Source: an uncultured Caryophanales bacterium
GTDB taxonomy: Bacteria > Bacillota_I > Bacilli_A > RFN20 > CAG-826
Direction: 5' to 3'
Assembly (NCBI GenBank): GCA_902464635.1
Contig: CABQKC010000008.1
Coordinates: 1-64,000, forward strand
DNA: 64,000 nucleotides
Position numbers and translations under genes: made by a program. Positions 44,562 to 53,926 of the stretch are shown here, piece after piece. Below the pieces are notes generated by a model, which saw nothing but the letters and a program-made list of their open reading frames with translations, was not told the origin of the DNA and did no database searches. How positions within the stretch are numbered: the stretch's first letter is position 1; each line of letters begins with the position of its first letter.

Positions 44562-46150
44562 TGTTTACGGAACTCCAAAGGTGACATTCCAAAGCATTTC
44601 TTAAAGCAATGGGAGAAATAATATGGGTCATCATATCCAATGTCATGAGCAATCTGGGCCATCTTAATATTTGGATCAGAAAGAAGGCGTTTAGCTTCTT
44701 CCATTCTTCTATTGGTCAATAATTTAGTAAAGGTAGTCCCGTGTTTTTTTAAAATCGCGAATATATAGGAAGAAGAATACCCCAACTCACTTGAAAGAGA
44801 TTCAATAGAAACGGAGCTATTCGCATAATTGAAATCAATATATTTCTTAATTAGGATAAAAGCGTTATCTAACCCACTTATACGTGCCCCATTATTGATT
44901 TCTAGGACCATATCGATAAGTTCATCAAAGAAATCACATGTCGATTCTAATCCCTTTTTTGAATAAAGTTCATTGATTAATGCTACATGGGGTCGATGTG
45001 TTGCATATAACTTATCCAAGGCTATGCAACTTTTTAACATGGAATCAAATAGGTTGTTAATGATTAAAGAATAGGAATCCTTGTAATCAATGCTTCCTAG
45101 TTTCTCTATTAGTTTCCTGCTTAATTCTTTTGCTTCTTCTTTTTTGCCATAAAGCAAGGCATAACCGATGTTTTTGAAATCATTATCATCAACTTTGCCT
45201 AGCCCCGCCTGGCGGAATGCTAAATCATCATAGAAAAGAAGAAGCCCTTCGCCCATGATGGTCCTATATTCCAAAACCCATCTAGTATGTCTAAATAATC
45301 TTCTATAGCTAAACCCTTCTTCCCCCATATGGCTAGATTCGCTAACCGCACAAGAAAAACTTAACCCACAGCTTCTTTTAATCTTAGCCAATACAAAAGA
45401 TAACTTTCCTTCTAATTCGTCTCTAGTAAGAGGCTTGTCGCTTACAAAAAGAACACCTAATGATGAAGATGGTTCAAAAGTAAAGAAGGATAAAGAATCC
45501 TTAAAAGCAGTATTTAGATTCTCTTCTAGATAGAACCTAGATAATTCAATATCTTCATAAGTAAGAGATTCTTCTTCCTTATCTGAATCAAATAAGGCAA
45601 TAGAAATGTATTTATCTTTTAAATCAATCCCGTCTGCTTCTAATTTTTCTAATAATTTGTCTGGGATAGTTTTCAAGGTACATAACCTTAATAAATCAGC
45701 ATTCTGTTCTACTTTCCTTAATGTCTGCCTATGTTCTTGTAGTTTCTTGATGTCTCTATTTATATCTTTTGATTTATCTAGCCTTTCTTTAGCCTTGGCT
45801 AACGCTTGACGTAATTCTTCAAAAGATAACGGCTTAGATAGATAAGCAACGGCATCTAGATTAATCGCTTGCTTAGCAAAATCAAAATCATCAAAGCCAG
45901 AAAGAATTATTATTTGAAGCAATGGGTGCGTTTCTTTTAGGGTTTTAGCTAATTCAAGACCTGTAATAAAAGGCATCTTGATATCAGTTATAAGCAAATC
46001 CAAATCAGTTAATGATACCCCTGCTTCTAAAGCGTCATAACCATTTTGGTATGATCCAATAACTTCAAAGTCTTCTTTTTGTTTTTCTAGTAATGAAAGC
46101 AGGCGATTTCTAACTGCCTCTTCATCGTCGGCAATAATGATTTTATACAT
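44558..46150 (-). CDS. YesN-type response regulator with AraC DNA-binding domain
   Basis: 530 residues. Receiver domain with D8-D9 and phosphoacceptor Asp56 (LLITDIKMP), a long helical middle region, and a C-terminal AraC-type double HTH (about 430-528; LSSELGYSSSYIFAILKK, IAHDIGYDDPYYFSHCFKK, FGMSPLEFRKQ). It should activate sugar-transport genes on signal from the adjoining kinase; mglBAC is the obvious target. First gene of the sensory operon. No clear ribosome site. Confidence 0.92.
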   Translation of the reverse strand: MYKIIIADDEEAVRNRLLSLLEKQKEDFEVIGSYQNGYDALEAGVSLTDLDLLITDIKMPFITGLELAKTLKETHPLLQIIILSGFDDFDFAKQAINLDAVAYLSKPLSFEELRQALAKAKERLDKSKDINRDIKKLQEHRQTLRKVEQNADLLRLCTLKTIPDKLLEKLEADGIDLKDKYISIALFDSDKEEESLTYEDIELSRFYLEENLNTAFKDSLSFFTFEPSSSLGVLFVSDKPLTRDELEGKLSFVLAKIKRSCGLSFSCAVSESSHMGEEGFSYRRLFRHTRWVLEYRTIMGEGLLLFYDDLAFRQAGLGKVDDNDFKNIGYALLYGKKEEAKELSRKLIEKLGSIDYKDSYSLIINNLFDSMLKSCIALDKLYATHRPHVALINELYSKKGLESTCDFFDELIDMVLEINNGARISGLDNAFILIKKYIDFNYANSSVSIESLSSELGYSSSYIFAILKKHGTTFTKLLTNRRMEEAKRLLSDPNIKMAQIAHDIGYDDPYYFSHCFKKCFGMSPLEFRKQ

Positions 46151-46231
46151 AGGTTAATAATATAGCATTTCGATTACAAAATAATCAAAAAGCTATTAAT
46201 TAACTTAAATTATAGATACATGCTGGATAGA

Positions 46232-47134
46232 TTATTTCTTTTTTATCCTATAGATACCTTTATCTACTAGTTTGGGATAAGAAGTCTTGTTTATCACTTT
46301 GTCGAATACATATGTTGAATAAATGTAGAAAAGAAGAAATCCTAGAGGAAAATAAAGAAGGAAATATAAAGCCAAGGTTATAAGAACAACATATAAGTTG
46401 CCTAATAACAAAAGGAATAAGGGAGCGATTAAAACCAAAGAGAAACCTAATGTTGGTAAAGATGATGCGAAATATAACAAATAGCCATTTCTAAAATTAA
46501 CCCACATAGAATTTTTATAAATCGGGGTAGAGCAAATCGATAATAAGAAAGAAGGCATTATAAAGATAAAAAGCAATATCAACGGGGCAAAAAACGCCAT
46601 TGTGGAAACAAAACCTTTTGATCCGCTAGAAAGAAGGAAGATTACTAAAATATTCGATAAAGTAAATATAAAGGAAGTTAACAAAACCAAAATAAAGGTT
46701 TGCCCTATGTTTTCTTTTATTCCTTTAAAGAAATCGGCTTTGAAATCTAACATTTCATAATAAACCATTATCTTAAATATTTTTTCTAGCCCTGCTAAAG
46801 GAATAGAAAGAAGTAATAAACACAATAGATTAGCGATACTAAAGGCAACGTTAAGAATGAATAGATTTGAATGATATATTCCCGCTTCTATTTTTCCTTC
46901 TAAATAAGAAGCATATAAAGATGAAGACATTATGTTTAAGCCTAGAATTGAAGCAATTAAAGGCAAAGAGAACAAAAACATAATCGCCCCACTAATAAGC
47001 AATGCTCTCCACCTAGATTTAAATAAATCGGCGAAGACCTCTACCCTATTATGAGGCAAATTCTCGATTGTAAAATCCTTGTTAGAATAATTTACAAATA
47101 TACTATTTTTCTTCTTTCCCTTATTCTTTTTCAT
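46232..47134 (-). CDS. YesL/DUF624-like integral membrane protein (module copy 2)
   Basis: 300 residues, about six membrane helices. NRVEVFADLFKSRWRALL and FKADFFKGIKENIGQTF are the DUF624-like blocks and align with the protein at 4217-5035. The cytosolic loop motif F-F-K-G-I-K-E-N sits between helices where a permease would contact an ATPase. Last gene of system 2; overlaps its upstream partner by 14 bases. Confidence 0.72.
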   Translation of the reverse strand: MKKNKGKKKNSIFVNYSNKDFTIENLPHNRVEVFADLFKSRWRALLISGAIMFLFSLPLIASILGLNIMSSSLYASYLEGKIEAGIYHSNLFILNVAFSIANLLCLLLLSIPLAGLEKIFKIMVYYEMLDFKADFFKGIKENIGQTFILVLLTSFIFTLSNILVIFLLSSGSKGFVSTMAFFAPLILLFIFIMPSFLLSICSTPIYKNSMWVNFRNGYLLYFASSLPTLGFSLVLIAPLFLLLLGNLYVVLITLALYFLLYFPLGFLLFYIYSTYVFDKVINKTSYPKLVDKGIYRIKKK

Positions 47135-47741
47135 AATTTAGCAAAGCCCTTGCTGCTTTTACACCGTTATCGGTCTTCCCATTAGTATCTTTATGAAACG
47201 ACATGTTGTTCATAGATGTCTTATTAAATACAAGGATATATTCCTTGCTTAATTCATCTTCATAACTGATGAAATCATTTAAAAACAATGAACCATCTTC
47301 TTTAAATAATTTAAGCCCATATGTTTTAGAATCAAGGGAATAACAGTCGTATTTATCCCCAAATGTTTCTTTTAGAAGGCTTTCATCTATCTCTAAACAT
47401 AATGAGGAAATAATGTTCTTATCAAAATATCCAATAGGCAAAAGAAAGAAGTCACAAGAATGTTGCCCAACCGAAGATATCATTGTCCCAAACAAAGAAT
47501 AAGAAGGATCGCTAGTATAGACATCTATTTGCTTTATTGTCTCTATTTCTTCCTTTTCGATAACGGAGGTAAATAAAGATTCATCCCCACTTTTTACGCC
47601 AACAAAAATGCCTACTTTTTCATTTGCTTTATATCTAACTTTTGCAGGAACTAACCAAGTCCATAAAGCAATTGATAAAACAATCAAAAGCAAATAGACA
47701 AAGCCGTATCTAAATATGTGACGCCTAATAGATTTATTCAT
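47121..47741 (-). CDS. Membrane-anchored extracellular protein of the ATPase/YesL module (copy 2)
   Basis: 206 residues. One membrane helix (about 10-30), then an outward domain with KVGIFVGVKSGDE, HSCDFFLLPIGYF and KTYGLKLFKEDG, each aligning with the 202-residue protein at 5032-5640. The 'D-F-F-L-L-P' block hints at half of a binding-protein fold. Not recognised as a named family. Overlaps flanking genes by 8 and 14 bases. Confidence 0.6.
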   Translation of the reverse strand: MNKSIRRHIFRYGFVYLLLIVLSIALWTWLVPAKVRYKANEKVGIFVGVKSGDESLFTSVIEKEEIETIKQIDVYTSDPSYSLFGTMISSVGQHSCDFFLLPIGYFDKNIISSLCLEIDESLLKETFGDKYDCYSLDSKTYGLKLFKEDGSLFLNDFISYEDELSKEYILVFNKTSMNNMSFHKDTNGKTDNGVKAARALLNYEKE

Positions 47742-48213
47742 ATTTGATTGATGTCACATATCGATTTTGAATACGTGCCTCCACTATTTTCTTGTTTTCT
47801 ATACATGGAATTAATCTTTTTTCTATATAGAAAGATTTTGTTTTTCCTTCACTAACTATCTTGAATGTAACAAATTCAACCTCATGAACAAATATAGAAA
47901 TATCTTCAATTTCAAATGATTCAATTTGATAGGTTGAAATCGATACTTTTCTTATTTCCTTAATCAGGGATAACTTTCCAATTAAAGGAGCTAGATAATA
48001 TGTTCCTATAAAAAACAAGCTACATAGAAGCAAAGAGAAAAAGAGGCATAGAAGAACTTCATAAACTACATAATTGCTTCTATTAGCAAGGAAATAAAAT
48101 AACAAAGATATCCCTATTCCAAAAAGAAGAACGATACCCATGATTATAGAAACAAGCTTAATCCTGCTTCTAACCTTAATTTCTTCTTCTTGAGAATAGA
48201 ACTTACTTTCCAT
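47734..48213 (-). CDS. Two-TM membrane protein of the ATPase/YesL module (copy 2)
   Basis: 159 residues from ATG48213, selected for GAGGAA seven bases upstream; an upstream in-frame start would add 17 residues inside the ATPase gene. Two hydrophobic segments (about 17-75) precede a soluble beta-rich C-terminus. It has the same length and layout as the protein at 5627-6106. Overlaps the ATPase stop by 11 bases. Confidence 0.58.
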   Translation of the reverse strand: MESKFYSQEEEIKVRSRIKLVSIIMGIVLLFGIGISLLFYFLANRSNYVVYEVLLCLFFSLLLCSLFFIGTYYLAPLIGKLSLIKEIRKVSISTYQIESFEIEDISIFVHEVEFVTFKIVSEGKTKSFYIEKRLIPCIENKKIVEARIQNRYVTSIKYE

Positions 48214-48997
48214 TTCTAATTTCCTCGATATCAAAAGTATCGTTGCTAAATAAAGAAGAAACAAATTCGGTCTTTGGTTTCCTAATTATTTCATCTACTG
48301 TCCCTACTTGTTCAACTTTTCCTTCGTTTAATATGATTAGCCTATCAGAAAAAGCACTAGCTTCTTTTAAATCGTGTGTAATAAAAAGAAAAGTTCCATC
48401 TATTAAACTAGATAATTCCCTTAAGCTATGCCAAATGTCTTGTTTGCTAGCTACATCAATAGATGCAAAAGGCTCGTCAAATATAAATAAAGAAGCATTG
48501 TTTGCCATGGCCCTAGCAAGTGCAACTCTTTGTTGTTGACCTATGGAAAGTTGCTTTATTCTTCTTGGCAAAAGCAATTCAATATCAAATTTCTTGGCCA
48601 ATTCCAAAACTCTTTCCTTTATATAATTAGAATCCATCCTTAGATTCTTCAAAGGAAAAGCAATATTATCGTAAACAGTCATCGAAGGATAAAGGATGCG
48701 TCTTTGGGCTATATAGGCCAAATGTCTTTCTCTTAAGGGAATTGATTCGATATCATTCCCGTCTAAATAGATATTCCCGCCATAATCCTGAAGGCCTAAT
48801 ATAATTTTGACTAAAGTAGATTTGCCTGCCCCTGATGGGCCAAGCAAAGAAACAAATTCACCTTCATATATTTCAAAAGAAACGTGTCTTAAAACAATGT
48901 TGTGTTTCTTTCTTTTGATATATTCGCTAGAAACATCATCAAATTTTAGTTTTATTCTTTTATTGGACTCTGTTTGCGAAGTACGAGATGGCACCAT
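48203..48997 (-). CDS. ABC transporter ATPase, minimal NBD (module copy 2)
   Basis: 264 residues from ATG48997. Walker A GPSGAGKST (53-61), Q-loop AQRRILYPSMTVYDN, signature LSIGQQQR, Walker B LFIFDEPFASID and H-loop ITHDLKEA. No TOBE domain. It overlaps the ROK gene upstream by 38 bases. Its nearest neighbours are the same three membrane proteins as in system 1. Since operon 2 has no other ATPase, it could also energise the system 2 MalFG pair; the missing regulatory domain and conserved partners argue for a module-specific role. Confidence 0.85.
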   Translation of the reverse strand: MVPSRTSQTESNKRIKLKFDDVSSEYIKRKKHNIVLRHVSFEIYEGEFVSLLGPSGAGKSTLVKIILGLQDYGGNIYLDGNDIESIPLRERHLAYIAQRRILYPSMTVYDNIAFPLKNLRMDSNYIKERVLELAKKFDIELLLPRRIKQLSIGQQQRVALARAMANNASLFIFDEPFASIDVASKQDIWHSLRELSSLIDGTFLFITHDLKEASAFSDRLIILNEGKVEQVGTVDEIIRKPKTEFVSSLFSNDTFDIEEIRNGK

Positions 48998-50222
48998 AAT
49001 TTTCAGAATTAGTCCTCTTCTTTGCCATTTCAGCAAATCTAGATAATAGGTATTTGCTGCTAGCTTGATATACAGCCCCTAGCAAATTTGAATCGTGATT
49101 CAATGAAGACGTGATTATTTGAACTGTATTAAAGTTCTTGTCATATAGCCTAAAATAACGAAGCAAAGTCTCAAAATATTCTTTGCCGAAATCAAGAATC
49201 CTCCCATCGATGCAGATATAATCTAAATCTAATAAGTTAGCAATATATAGCAACTGTAAGGCGTTTACCCTAGCGGATTTATCAACTGCTTTTGAAACTA
49301 TTGGATCATTTTGCTTATAACGTTCAACTACATCGTTTAATTGGAATACATCCTGTTTGAAGAATGAATCATTACTATCTTTTGAAAGTTCATGAATCTC
49401 GGCATAAATGTCAGTAATGGTAAAGAAGCGGCCTAAATAGTTTCTAGAGCAATCATCTACTTCATTTATATTTGCCATTTCGCCTGCAAATCCATTAGAC
49501 CCAGTATATAAATCTCCATTAAACATCAAAGAGGATCCAGAAGTTATATCAATGAATACAAAGAATACGTTCTTTGCATCTTTAGGGATAGAACCAAACC
49601 TTGCCTCCCCTGCCAAACCTAGATTGATATCGTTAAACATCTCACATTGGACATGAAATTCATTTTCAAAATATTTTTGAATATTAATCGTCCTGCAATC
49701 CTTGACTCTAGGAGCAGAGATAAAATCATGGGTAAGTTTATCAAATTTGCCAGGAGAAGAAATACATATTCCTAACAATGGACGATTATTAACAACATCT
49801 GAAAGAAGCATGTTTTTTAGTTTTCTTGAAATCTCTTTTAAAACATCTTCATCGATATAAATTACATGTTTGACTGTATCTCTAATCAATATTTGGTTAG
49901 ATGCATCGCTAATGCAAAAAGCCATATCTCTACCAGATAGATCAATCGCGGCAAAAACTCCGATATCATTATCTACTGTATAAAGAACTCTCTGCCTGCC
50001 TCTACCTTTTTTTCCATTATTAATATTTACATAAGGAACGATTAGTTTCTCTTCTAATAATTCCTCGGTAATGAGTTTTAATGCAGGGTTAGACAAAGAA
50101 GTCTTTTTAGAAAGTTCGATGCAACTAATAGGGCGTTCACGGATGTAATCCATTACCACTATCTGGTTAGCAATTCTAATGTTAGAAGGCGATTTTAATA
50201 TAGCTGCTTTTTCTTTTTTCAT
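48960..50222 (-). CDS. ROK-family repressor without the zinc motif (system 2)
   Basis: 420 residues. Winged helix at about 15-75 (SIELSKKTSLSNPALKLITE-type helix-turn-helix, followed by KGRGRQRVLY), then a ROK domain with LGICISSPGKFD and NGFAGEMANI. The Cys-rich CxCGxxGCxE zinc motif that normally follows is replaced by NEVDDCSRNYLG, so the effector pocket differs from classical ROK members. It lies seven bases downstream of the GH20-like gene, the mirror order of system 1. Likely local repressor of operon 2. Confidence 0.8.
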   Translation of the reverse strand: MKKEKAAILKSPSNIRIANQIVVMDYIRERPISCIELSKKTSLSNPALKLITEELLEEKLIVPYVNINNGKKGRGRQRVLYTVDNDIGVFAAIDLSGRDMAFCISDASNQILIRDTVKHVIYIDEDVLKEISRKLKNMLLSDVVNNRPLLGICISSPGKFDKLTHDFISAPRVKDCRTINIQKYFENEFHVQCEMFNDINLGLAGEARFGSIPKDAKNVFFVFIDITSGSSLMFNGDLYTGSNGFAGEMANINEVDDCSRNYLGRFFTITDIYAEIHELSKDSNDSFFKQDVFQLNDVVERYKQNDPIVSKAVDKSARVNALQLLYIANLLDLDYICIDGRILDFGKEYFETLLRYFRLYDKNFNTVQIITSSLNHDSNLLGAVYQASSKYLLSRFAEMAKKRTNSENYGAISYFANRVQ

Positions 50223-50229
50223 TTAAGTA

Positions 50230-51858
50230 TCACAAAATGTTATTTGAAACATTTGAATTGTAACAATTATAGCAAATCGCACTCTTAGGGTTAGTCTCTT
50301 TTTTAATTAAAGGCAATATCTTTTCCCTTAATTCTTCGATTCTATCTATTGTTCCGTTCGTATAGGCAATTACTACTCGTCTAGTTTCTTCTAATCTTGC
50401 TTTTAATCCACCAAGACGAAGTTGTCCTACTTCCATTCCAACTGGTTTATCATCAATAATCCATCTTTTCCTATATTGGGTAGAGAAATCACTTAATCTA
50501 TTGATACATTCTTCAATTCTAGGCAACAAATTCTTCAATTCTTCCTTATCACCTTTTTGGTAGGCATCCCTTAATCTAACTCCTAATGAAACCTTGATTG
50601 ATAAGAGATGACATAAAGAAGCTAGATAATCAAAGATATATTTATATTCCCCACATCTAAAACTTACTTCACTTAGCTTCTTCGCATGTTTTTCAAATAG
50701 GATTTCATCATTCAAATCGACTCTGTTATCAAATATGCCTAGCAATGGATCGTTATAGAGAAAATACTTACATGGGTTAACTAATTTAGGGTCATCCCCT
50801 TCTCCTGGGTTAGTTATTTGGTTAGGGATTTCTAATAATTTCAAATCATCGTACTTATAACCTAATACATTAAAGAAATCTTCTTTGATTTTATTAATGT
50901 CATTAATTCCCTTGGCTATTTCAGAAGCAAAGAACAATGATGTAACAGATGAGAACATTGAGCATTCAGCCCCGTTATCACCCCAGCCAGTCATAATGAC
51001 GTTCCTGACTTTATTATCGATGCAACTTCTAATTCCTGGAGCAATAGTTTCTTCTGCCTTACTTAATAAAGGGGCAAATCCAGCCCAAGTCCATACTCCA
51101 GAGGCAAAATAAAGCGAATTAGAATTAATTTCCTTATGGAGAGATATCATCTTGTCATAAACATTCTTGTCATTATGGTAATAATCCCAATAGACTTGCA
51201 AGACATCCTTAGGAACATCTTTCAATTTATTTGGATCCATCTTGGCATCCACGTTATAATAAGAAGAGTTATTAGACGCCAATCTAAAGAACATATCAGA
51301 CCACATCATCACGCTGAATCCGTGTTTCTTTGCAATCTCATTAACTTTATTTAGATGTCTAATAAATATGTCGGTTCTATCTTGATATCCGTGTAGTTCT
51401 TTGTATTTCCCTAGTCCTAATAAATGAGCTTCATCCATTCCAATATGAACTCTTCTAGAGGTAAATTCTTTTTCTAATGAAGAAAACATATTATCGATTA
51501 ATTGATAAGTTCTTTCATCATCTACTAGCAAAATGTCATTTATATCGTTAATCGAAGAATAATCTTCATGACGGAATATTTGATTTAGATGGGCAAGAGT
51601 TTGGATACAAGGAATTAATTCAATCCCATATTCTTTCGCATATTCATCTATCTCTTTTAAATCAGAAACGCTATATCTTCCGCGAAGATAGCCAAAATAT
51701 GGCTCTTTATCAACTTCATAAGTATCTTCGGTATAAAGCATTAAGGCGTTATAATCCATTTTCTTTAATAAACGGATTAATCTTTTAACCGATTCAACAT
51801 TCAAAACCCCATTTCTAGAACAATCGACCATAAAGGCAAATGTATCAAAGTTTTTCAT
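50230..51858 (-). CDS. Cytosolic GH20-like beta-N-acetylhexosaminidase (system 2)
   Basis: 542 residues, no signal peptide. Catalytic pair in RVHIGMDEAHLLGLG (Asp142, Glu143); flanking blocks PYFGYLRGRYSVSDL, IPCIQTLAHL, MMWSDMFFR, VIMTGWGDNGAECS are GH20 typical. Similar throughout to the enzyme at 32668-34263. It would remove terminal N-acetylhexosamine from sugars imported by system 2, next to the sialate O-acetylesterase-like enzyme. Confidence 0.87.
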   Translation of the reverse strand: MKNFDTFAFMVDCSRNGVLNVESVKRLIRLLKKMDYNALMLYTEDTYEVDKEPYFGYLRGRYSVSDLKEIDEYAKEYGIELIPCIQTLAHLNQIFRHEDYSSINDINDILLVDDERTYQLIDNMFSSLEKEFTSRRVHIGMDEAHLLGLGKYKELHGYQDRTDIFIRHLNKVNEIAKKHGFSVMMWSDMFFRLASNNSSYYNVDAKMDPNKLKDVPKDVLQVYWDYYHNDKNVYDKMISLHKEINSNSLYFASGVWTWAGFAPLLSKAEETIAPGIRSCIDNKVRNVIMTGWGDNGAECSMFSSVTSLFFASEIAKGINDINKIKEDFFNVLGYKYDDLKLLEIPNQITNPGEGDDPKLVNPCKYFLYNDPLLGIFDNRVDLNDEILFEKHAKKLSEVSFRCGEYKYIFDYLASLCHLLSIKVSLGVRLRDAYQKGDKEELKNLLPRIEECINRLSDFSTQYRKRWIIDDKPVGMEVGQLRLGGLKARLEETRRVVIAYTNGTIDRIEELREKILPLIKKETNPKSAICYNCYNSNVSNNIL

Positions 51859-51860
51859 AT

Positions 51861-53921
51861 CTATCTCCCAGGAAGCTGAAGCGTGCTGTCTATTATTTTA
51901 TCATTTTCTTCTTCTCTTTGCTTTTCGTTTTGTTTGCATATACGTATATTTTTAATGCAAATGTTCACCTTTTTTGCCTTGTCTGCATGAAAATAGAATT
52001 CAATCTTAGAAAGACTCTCAATTAATGATTTATCAATTTTAACCTGACCTTCTGAACCATCTAAAACATTACTTAGATCTAGATAAAATGTCTTATAAGC
52101 AGAGGTTACTTCTTTACTCAATGAATTGAATTTATAAATATTCCCATTGATTCTAAATAAGGCACCCATGAATGAAACGCTTCTATTAGATTTAATATCA
52201 ATAGCTAAATATGGGTAATAGGCAAGCCTATGGAAACAGCCGGACAAACCTAGGTTAAACGCGATAGAGGAATAAAAATAAGAATCATTAGTAATCGAGG
52301 TAAGGTATCTTAGTTCCCCATCCTGTACATTAATTGTTCCAGCTTGGTTCCTTATATATTCGCCCATTTCGAAAGTAGGAACATTAAATCCCCCACCTAC
52401 ACTCGCACCGAAATTATTTTCCATAATAGACGGGAATCTTAACCCTGAAATTATGTAATCTAAATCAAATAATTTCCTATCGACTTCGGAGTAAAAATTC
52501 CTGCACGGGCTTAATGGATATCCTTTTATGCTTCTACAGTCACATAAATAAGAGTAATGGGTAAAAGCATAAGTGAAATATATTGGTTTTTTTACATAAG
52601 GTGAATATATTCTTATTTTCTTTGATTCAATAGAAATAGCCTTGGCTAAATAAAAAACCTTATCCTCATTAGCAATGGTAAAACCAAAATATTCTTTACC
52701 TAATTCTAATTCATCATCTTTTATATCCAGTTCAAGAAGTATTGAATTACGCTCAATTTTTATATCTTTTACAAATGGATAATTAAATCCATTAGACCCG
52801 TATACATTTCTTTCTAAAATAAATGCAATTCTAGAGGCCACTTCCCCTTTGCTAACTGTATGAATTGGATGGTCTACTTGATTGCCGTCTTTTACTAACC
52901 ATTTTGGATAAATATCAAAGACAGGAACATAATAAACATATTTAATGGACAAGGAAGAAATTGCTTCTTGAATATAAAATAAGCCGCATCCATCTCCATA
53001 TGGGTAATATTCATCCGCAATACCTAAAACTACAAAGGGGATTTCTTCTTCAAAATAATCCCTATAAGAATAGATTAGGGAAGTTAGAGCCTTTTTAAAA
53101 TATTGTCCCGAAGCGAAATCAAAACAAGAATTCTCACCTTGATAATAGATGATAGATTTAAATTTCAATCTTTTTAAAGGGGCTATTTTTTCATTATAGA
53201 ATCCTGACTGCTGGGTATAATTACCCGGACCAAAACTATTCCACCTGGATTTATCTTCGATGTATTTACCACTACTTAGAAGATAAGACTTTATCTCAGG
53301 AGCATTCTCAATCGTATTTTCATCAAGCAAAGAATCAATTGATATTCCTCCAGTAGAAGCAGAAATTGTTCCCAAAGGATAATTTAGGTTTGGGCAAAGT
53401 CTTTCTAGGGTCATGCTAACTAAAGCGCTTGATTTCAGCAACACGTCCCCTTTTAATTTCTCCCATTTGCATTTTTCGCAAATATCATTTTTGGGCTTAA
53501 TAGGTCTATTGATATACCCTTCCTTGGTTACATCTTCGTCTTCTAGATTGAGAACATATAATTCTTTTCCTTTAACGTTTCTAATTGTCTTTTCCTTATC
53601 TTCCATCATGGATAAAGAAATAGACATATTGGATTGACCTATGAATAAAAATAAATCGCCACAATAAATAGGAGATATTTCTATATTCTCTTCATCTGAA
53701 GTTATTCTTAATGAATATGGATCAAAACTTCCCTTTAAAGGAGGAAAAGAGATTTTGAAATCGCCTCCATCGAGATTTATTTTTAAAGGAGAAATCTCTA
53801 CTAGGCTAACTAGATTAACTAGCTTTGCCTTGATAGTTTTATTGCAACTATTCCCCCATACTGAAAATACTTCATTTTGTTGAAATACCATGTATGGAGA
53901 AAAGATGGAGGCGAGTTTCAT
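51861..53921 (-). CDS. Sialate O-acetylesterase-like SGNH hydrolase, cytosolic
   Basis: 686 residues. It opens with the family's LASIFSPYMVFQQN block, has the nucleophile motif LFIGQSNM (Ser97), TISASTGGISID, IIYYQGENS and a likely catalytic histidine near VDHPIHT. A C-terminal beta domain (about 480-670) follows. These enzymes remove O-acetyl groups, classically from sialic acid, but the family also acts on xylan and other acetylated glycans. No signal peptide, so it acts on imported or cytosolic substrates. It ends two bases before the GH20-like start. Confidence 0.8.
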   Translation of the reverse strand: MKLASIFSPYMVFQQNEVFSVWGNSCNKTIKAKLVNLVSLVEISPLKINLDGGDFKISFPPLKGSFDPYSLRITSDEENIEISPIYCGDLFLFIGQSNMSISLSMMEDKEKTIRNVKGKELYVLNLEDEDVTKEGYINRPIKPKNDICEKCKWEKLKGDVLLKSSALVSMTLERLCPNLNYPLGTISASTGGISIDSLLDENTIENAPEIKSYLLSSGKYIEDKSRWNSFGPGNYTQQSGFYNEKIAPLKRLKFKSIIYYQGENSCFDFASGQYFKKALTSLIYSYRDYFEEEIPFVVLGIADEYYPYGDGCGLFYIQEAISSLSIKYVYYVPVFDIYPKWLVKDGNQVDHPIHTVSKGEVASRIAFILERNVYGSNGFNYPFVKDIKIERNSILLELDIKDDELELGKEYFGFTIANEDKVFYLAKAISIESKKIRIYSPYVKKPIYFTYAFTHYSYLCDCRSIKGYPLSPCRNFYSEVDRKLFDLDYIISGLRFPSIMENNFGASVGGGFNVPTFEMGEYIRNQAGTINVQDGELRYLTSITNDSYFYSSIAFNLGLSGCFHRLAYYPYLAIDIKSNRSVSFMGALFRINGNIYKFNSLSKEVTSAYKTFYLDLSNVLDGSEGQVKIDKSLIESLSKIEFYFHADKAKKVNICIKNIRICKQNEKQREEENDKIIDSTLQLPGR

Positions 53922-53926
53922 TCTAA

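Noticed and set aside
46159..46188. Promoter TTGATT-N18-TATATT before the response-regulator gene
   Set aside because: It would start transcription about two bases before the ATG, giving an essentially leaderless message. Possible, but not supported by other genes here.
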